From contig CAPGBJ010000018.1 in the NCBI GenBank assembly GCA_948616425.1, positions 1 through 41,752 on the forward strand: a stretch of 41,752 nt of DNA, given 5' to 3'. This document shows positions 37,474-41,752 of this stretch, one piece after another; position 1 is the first letter of the stretch, and each line of letters begins with the position of its first letter. This DNA comes from an uncultured Oscillospiraceae bacterium (GTDB taxonomy: Bacteria; Bacillota; Clostridia; Oscillospirales; Oscillospiraceae). The translations under genes and the position numbers were made by a program. The notes below the pieces were generated by a model, which saw only the letters and a program-made list of their open reading frames with translations, made no database searches and was not told the origin of the DNA.

Positions 37474-40400
37474 ATGCTGATCAAAGAGATGTTCCGCAGG
37501 GAGATAGACCGGGAGATTCAAGGGGTAATTATCGCCGGGCAGGGGGAGAGCGGCATTGCTGCCCAGGAATTGGACGAGTATGTGGTCACCCGGGAGCTGC
37601 AGCGGCACTTCAGGGATTTCTTTGCCGCGTATAAGAAGGGGATTGTGGGCAGCACCCCTAAGATGGGCGTGTGGATCTCCGGTTTCTTTGGCAGCGGTAA
37701 ATCTCACTTCTTAAAGATTCTCTCCTATCTGCTGAAAAATGAGCTGGTTGGCCAGCGGCGCGCGTTGGACTATTTTACTGAGGACCGGAAGATCACGGAC
37801 CCCGCGGTTCTGGCGGATATGGAGTTGGCCGGCAATACGCCTGCCGACGTGATCCTCTTCAATATTGACGCGAAGAGCGACTCCAACAGCAAGCGGAATA
37901 GGGACGCCATCGTCAGCGTTTTTCTGAGGGTGTTCAATGAGATGCAGGGTCTGTGCGGCTCTCAGCCCGCTCTGGCCGACTTGGAGCGGAGACTATTGGA
38001 GGAGGGGCGCTTTGAGGCGTTCAGGCGCGCCTTTGAGGAGGCGTACGGAGAGGCCTGGGAGGATTCCCGGCAGGACTTCGACTTTATTCAGGACACCGTT
38101 GTCGAGGCGTTGTCCGGCGTGGGCTTCATGAGTGAATCCGCGGCCAGGAACTGGTGCGAAAAGGCGGTGGAGCCCTATCAGATCAGCATTGAGGATTTTG
38201 CCAAACGGGTCAGGGCCTACATAGACCGCAGGGGCGGGAACCACCATGTGGTATTTCTGGTGGACGAGATCGGCCAGTATATTGGCGAGGACTCCGGGCT
38301 GATGCTGAACCTCCAGACGGTCACGGAGGAGCTGGGCAGGGAGTGCGGGGGAAAGGCCTGGGTCATTGTGACCAGCCAGCAGGACATCGACTCCATCACC
38401 AACGTAAAGGGCAACGACTTCTCCAAGATTCAGGGGCGGTTTGACACCCGGCTGTCCCTGTCCTCCGCCAATGTGGACGAGGTGATCCGGAGGAGAGTCC
38501 TGGATAAAAACGATACGGCGGCGGAGACGCTGCGGCTGCTGTATGAACAGTGGGAGACGGACCTGCGCAATAAGATCCTCTTCACCGGCGATGCCGAAAA
38601 GAAGCTCTACGCGGATGGTGCCGGCTTTGCGGAGATCTATCCCTTTGTGGGCTATCAATTCAACCTCCTGGCCGGCGTGCTGACTGCCGTGCGGACCCAC
38701 AGCGCCTCCGGCAAGCACCTCTCCGAGGGAGAGCGGTCCATGCTGGCCATGTTCAAAGAGTCCGCTGAGAGGCTGAAAACACAGGAGACCGGCGTACTGG
38801 TTCCCTTTCATATGTTCTACGACGCCATGGAGAATTTTCTGGATCACTCCCACAAGGGCGTTATTATCAGGGCCTACGACAACAGCTGCATCAATCCGGA
38901 GCGGAAAGACGGCGGCGTGTTTGCCATCAATGTTTTGAAGACGCTGTTCCTGATAAAATATGTGACGGAGATCGAGGCGAACACTGATAACATCACCAGC
39001 CTGATGATTGACCGCCTGGATACGGACCGTCTGGAGCTGAAAGGGCGGGTGGAGGAGGCGCTGAAGGTCCTGACGAGGCAGATGCTTGTCCAGAAAAACG
39101 GCGGGATCTACGTGTTTCTGACCGATGAGGAGCAGGAGATCAACCGTGAGATCGAGAGGCAGGAGGTGGATTCCGGCACCGTTCTTCAAAAGGCCGCGGA
39201 ACTGATCTTTGAGGACATTTTCCCGGACAGGAAGTACCGCCACCCCGCGTTCAATGGCCGGTACGCGTTCGCCTACAACCAGGCGGTGGATGACCAGCCC
39301 TATAAGGCCGTCCAGAGCCACGACATCGGACTGCGTGTTCTGACCTCACGGTACGACGGCGGACTGGACGACAGCGCCCTGCGGATAAAATCCGGTCAGG
39401 ACCGGGAAGTTCTCGTTGTCCTGGCCAATGACGGCGCCTTTTGGGGCGAGCTGCAAACGTATTTGAAGATCGAGAAATATTTGCAGCAGGGCGCCGCGGC
39501 GAGGACGGTTAAATATGAGGACATTAAGGACGCCAAGAGGAAGGAGATGCGTACCCGCAGCGAGAACGCCAAGCTGTATTTGACGGGAGCGTTGAAAGAG
39601 GCGGCCATCTATGTCAACGGCGACATTGCCCGCATCTCCGTCAAAGAGGTGGCGGGACGCTTTAACGAGGCGCTGGGGCGGCTGGTGCAGACAGTCTACC
39701 ACAAGCTCCCCTATATTGACACCCCCATGGATGACGCGGGGCTCCGGGAGCTGATGCGCACCGGCGGTGGGCGGCTTGCTTTGGGAACAGATGGTCCTGT
39801 GGCAAATATTCATGCCCTGGAGGATGTGCTGGATTTTATTTCCAGGAACTCCCGGGTGCATATGAAGACCTCCATGAAGAGCGTGAAGGACCGTTTCATG
39901 AGAGCGCCCTACGGCTTTGTGGACGACGACATCCACTGGCTGGTGGCGTGCCTGTTCAAGCGGGGCGATTTGACCTTCACCGTCAACGGAGCCGGTGTGA
40001 CGCCCCTGAACAGCTCCCAGGAGGAGATCATCGGCTTTATTACGAAGAAGGCCTTTGCGGAGAAGCTCCTGATGGAGGAGCGGACCCGGGTGCCGGAGGG
40101 GGACAAAAAGGCTGTCCGCGAGGTTATGAAGGAGCTGTTTCACGCCGGCGGCGCGCCGGAGGACGAGGACGCCCAGATGCAGGAGTTCCAGAGACACGGC
40201 AGAAGGCTGCTGTCGGAGTTTGAGGGCCTGGAGCAGGGCTATCAGAGCTGCCCCTACCCCGGCAGAAAGACCCTGGAGAGGGGCAGACAGCTGCTGCGGG
40301 AAGTGGAAGCGCTCCAGCAACCGCTGGAGTTCTTTCAGACCATCGCCCGGCGGCGGGACGACTTCCTGGACCTGGCGGAGGACTATGAGCCCCTGGATGC

Positions 40401-41070
40401 CTTTTTCCGCGGCGAGCAGCGGGAGATCTTCCGGCGGGCGGTGGATATGCTGAACATCTACGAGGACAGCAAGACCTACATCGTGGACGAGGCCCTGGAG
40501 GACACCGCGGCCCGGATGCGGGCCATCGTGGGGAAGGAGCGGCCCTATGGGGATATTCCAAAGCTGCCGGAGCTGCGGGCGAAATTTACGGCGGCTTACA
40601 TGAAGGTGCTGCGGGCGGAGTCCGCCCCGGTGCTGGACGGCATCGACCAGGCCAGGGCCCGTGTTTTGGAGGTGCTGAACACCAAAGCGTATGCGGGGGA
40701 GAAAAAAGAGCGCTACCTGAGCCAGTTCGCCGAGCTTCGGGACGGCGCGGAGCGCTGCAACAACGTATCCACCCTGCGCGGATACAAGGACAAGGCTGAG
40801 GCGCTGAGAATCCGCCTGCTGAACGAGATGGACCGTCTGGACCAGGCCAGAGCCCAGGCGGAGGCCGCGGAGGCCCTGGGCGTCCCGGCGCCGGCGGGGA
40901 CCGCGCCGTATCAGGCCCGCAGAACCAGGAATGTGACCATCAAGAGCGTGGCCCGCACCGCCTCCTGGCGGCTGGAGAGCCCGGAGGATATTGACCGGGC
41001 GCTGGCGGAGCTCCGCCGGGTATTGACAGCGGAGCTGGCGGAGCATGATATTTTGAATGTGGAGTTTTGA
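37474..41070 (+). CDS. brxC: BREX P-loop ATPase BrxC
   Basis: 1198 aa, the usual BrxC length. Walker A is WISGFFGSGKSHFLK (GKS at 75-77) and Walker B is VVFLVDEIGQYIG (about 257-269); a long C-terminal helical part follows with charged coiled-coil-like stretches. BrxC is an AAA+ family ATPase of phage defence, thought to assemble with BrxB, PglX and PglZ on DNA. The start ATG at 37474 follows AGGAGG. It is followed 2 bp later by pglX. There is no sign of disruption. Confidence 0.95.
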   Translation: MLIKEMFRREIDREIQGVIIAGQGESGIAAQELDEYVVTRELQRHFRDFFAAYKKGIVGSTPKMGVWISGFFGSGKSHFLKILSYLLKNELVGQRRALDYFTEDRKITDPAVLADMELAGNTPADVILFNIDAKSDSNSKRNRDAIVSVFLRVFNEMQGLCGSQPALADLERRLLEEGRFEAFRRAFEEAYGEAWEDSRQDFDFIQDTVVEALSGVGFMSESAARNWCEKAVEPYQISIEDFAKRVRAYIDRRGGNHHVVFLVDEIGQYIGEDSGLMLNLQTVTEELGRECGGKAWVIVTSQQDIDSITNVKGNDFSKIQGRFDTRLSLSSANVDEVIRRRVLDKNDTAAETLRLLYEQWETDLRNKILFTGDAEKKLYADGAGFAEIYPFVGYQFNLLAGVLTAVRTHSASGKHLSEGERSMLAMFKESAERLKTQETGVLVPFHMFYDAMENFLDHSHKGVIIRAYDNSCINPERKDGGVFAINVLKTLFLIKYVTEIEANTDNITSLMIDRLDTDRLELKGRVEEALKVLTRQMLVQKNGGIYVFLTDEEQEINREIERQEVDSGTVLQKAAELIFEDIFPDRKYRHPAFNGRYAFAYNQAVDDQPYKAVQSHDIGLRVLTSRYDGGLDDSALRIKSGQDREVLVVLANDGAFWGELQTYLKIEKYLQQGAAARTVKYEDIKDAKRKEMRTRSENAKLYLTGALKEAAIYVNGDIARISVKEVAGRFNEALGRLVQTVYHKLPYIDTPMDDAGLRELMRTGGGRLALGTDGPVANIHALEDVLDFISRNSRVHMKTSMKSVKDRFMRAPYGFVDDDIHWLVACLFKRGDLTFTVNGAGVTPLNSSQEEIIGFITKKAFAEKLLMEERTRVPEGDKKAVREVMKELFHAGGAPEDEDAQMQEFQRHGRRLLSEFEGLEQGYQSCPYPGRKTLERGRQLLREVEALQQPLEFFQTIARRRDDFLDLAEDYEPLDAFFRGEQREIFRRAVDMLNIYEDSKTYIVDEALEDTAARMRAIVGKERPYGDIPKLPELRAKFTAAYMKVLRAESAPVLDGIDQARARVLEVLNTKAYAGEKKERYLSQFAELRDGAERCNNVSTLRGYKDKAEALRIRLLNEMDRLDQARAQAEAAEALGVPAPAGTAPYQARRTRNVTIKSVARTASWRLESPEDIDRALAELRRVLTAELAEHDILNVEF

Positions 41071-41072
41071 CC

Positions 41073-41752
41073 ATGAATAAGACCGCCGTTAAAAATTTTG
41101 CCGTCTGGGCCCGGAGCAGGCTCATCGCCGATGTGCGCTACCGGGCCGGGCTGGTGGGGATCACGGAGAGGGGAATTCAGGACCCGCTGCCCCAGTCCGA
41201 CGCCACCGCGGAGTTTTACGACATCGGCACCGCGACGCCCTATGTCATCAGCGGTCCGGCGGCGGTCCGGCAGCGGCGGAGCCTGACGGAGGCCGTCCGC
41301 CGCCTCTCCGCGGACGGCGGCTATGATTCCGCCTACCGGTACATCATGGAGGAGGCGGCGTACACATGGTTCAACCGCCTCATTGCCGTGCGGTTCATGG
41401 AGGTCAACGATTACCTGCCGGGACGTGTGCGGGTGCTGTCCTCCGAGAGCGGCAAGATTGAGCCGGATCTGGTGACGAACCCCTTTGACGCCGGGTTGGA
41501 CTTCACCCCGGAGGAGGAGAGGACCATCCTCCGGATGAAGGAGGACAGCCGGATGGACGAGCTGTTCCGCCTGCTGTTCATCAAGCAGTGCAACGCCCTC
41601 CATGAGATTCTGCCCGCCCTGTTTGAGCGGACGGAGGACTATACGGAGCTGCTGATGAACCTGTCCGTTGTGGATCGGGAGGGTGTGGTGTGGCGGCTGA
41701 CCCACGACATCCCGGAGGAGGACTTCAATGTGGAGAAGGGCGGGCAGGTGGA
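41073..41752 (+). CDS. pglX: BREX adenine methyltransferase PglX (N-terminal part)
   Basis: The first 226 codons of PglX; the gene continues past the window end. It begins NKTAVKNFAVWARSRLI, the typical PglX start, followed by WFNRLIAVRFMEVNDYLP and IKQCNALHEILPALFE, both conserved in the family. PglX methylates adenine in a non-palindromic site and marks self DNA. The catalytic NPPY motif lies beyond the edge, so activity cannot be judged. The start ATG is 2 bp after the brxC stop. Confidence 0.92.
   Translation, partial: MNKTAVKNFAVWARSRLIADVRYRAGLVGITERGIQDPLPQSDATAEFYDIGTATPYVISGPAAVRQRRSLTEAVRRLSADGGYDSAYRYIMEEAAYTWFNRLIAVRFMEVNDYLPGRVRVLSSESGKIEPDLVTNPFDAGLDFTPEEERTILRMKEDSRMDELFRLLFIKQCNALHEILPALFERTEDYTELLMNLSVVDREGVVWRLTHDIPEEDFNVEKGGQV

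Noticed and set aside
39346..41046. 566-aa minus-strand open frame
   Set aside because: Antisense shadow of brxC caused by high GC content; no ribosome binding site or recognisable motif.
1..41752. CRISPR arrays, insertion sequences, tRNA or rRNA genes
   Set aside because: I saw no regularly spaced repeats, transposase genes, terminal inverted repeats of IS type, T-loop consensus or rRNA sequence on either strand.

Overview
The window is GC-rich bacterial chromosome with densely packed genes, strong AGGAGG-type ribosome binding sites, frequent TTG and GTG starts and sigma-A-like promoters. The gene set (DUF896 protein, DegV family, PcrA, AI-2E/YtvI-like permease, GntR-free sialic acid locus with an RpiR regulator, NADP-type glutamate dehydrogenase) points to a high-GC anaerobic Clostridia member, most likely a gut Oscillospiraceae (Flavonifractor/Lawsonibacter-like). 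The genus is an inference. The first 31 bases are an Illumina TruSeq adapter, so the left edge is a contig end with untrimmed artefact.

Layout. 32-17400 is mostly housekeeping: prfC; an XRE-plus-membrane regulator; a MATE exporter; gdhA (convergent); a GNAT acetyltransferase and PspC (-); a small XRE repressor divergent from an unknown 87-aa protein, with two matching 17-bp palindromes between them; a DEAD-box helicase with a translationally coupled membrane protein; an HtrA protease; an AI-2E family permease; a DegV protein; and a DUF896-pcrA pair.

17640-27182 is a catabolic locus for an unidentified carboxylate. It holds a tripartite tricarboxylate transporter (tctC, tctB, tctA), a LysR regulator, and a divergent operon of a PrpF-family isomerase, a biotin-free carboxyltransferase-like enzyme, LeuC- and LeuD-like hydro-lyase subunits and a YdcF-like protein. 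The plan resembles the isomerase/hydratase/lyase end of Eubacterium barkeri nicotinate fermentation, but the usual lyase is absent and the carboxyltransferase-like protein has Glu where the family has its carbamylated metal-ligand Lys. I regard this as the best candidate for an undescribed pathway.

27278-35852 is a sialic acid (N-acetylneuraminate) utilisation region: ABC importer (binding protein and two permeases), YhcH/NanQ-type protein and NanA on the minus strand from a consensus promoter; a divergent SGNH esterase; and a second minus-strand unit of an N-acylglucosamine 2-epimerase, an RpiR regulator and a DUF624/YesL protein. No NanE, NanK, NagA or NagB is present in the window.

36115-41752 is the start of a BREX type 1 phage-defence island: promoter, a leader with a long hairpin, brxA, brxB, brxC and the N-terminal part of pglX, cut off by the window end.
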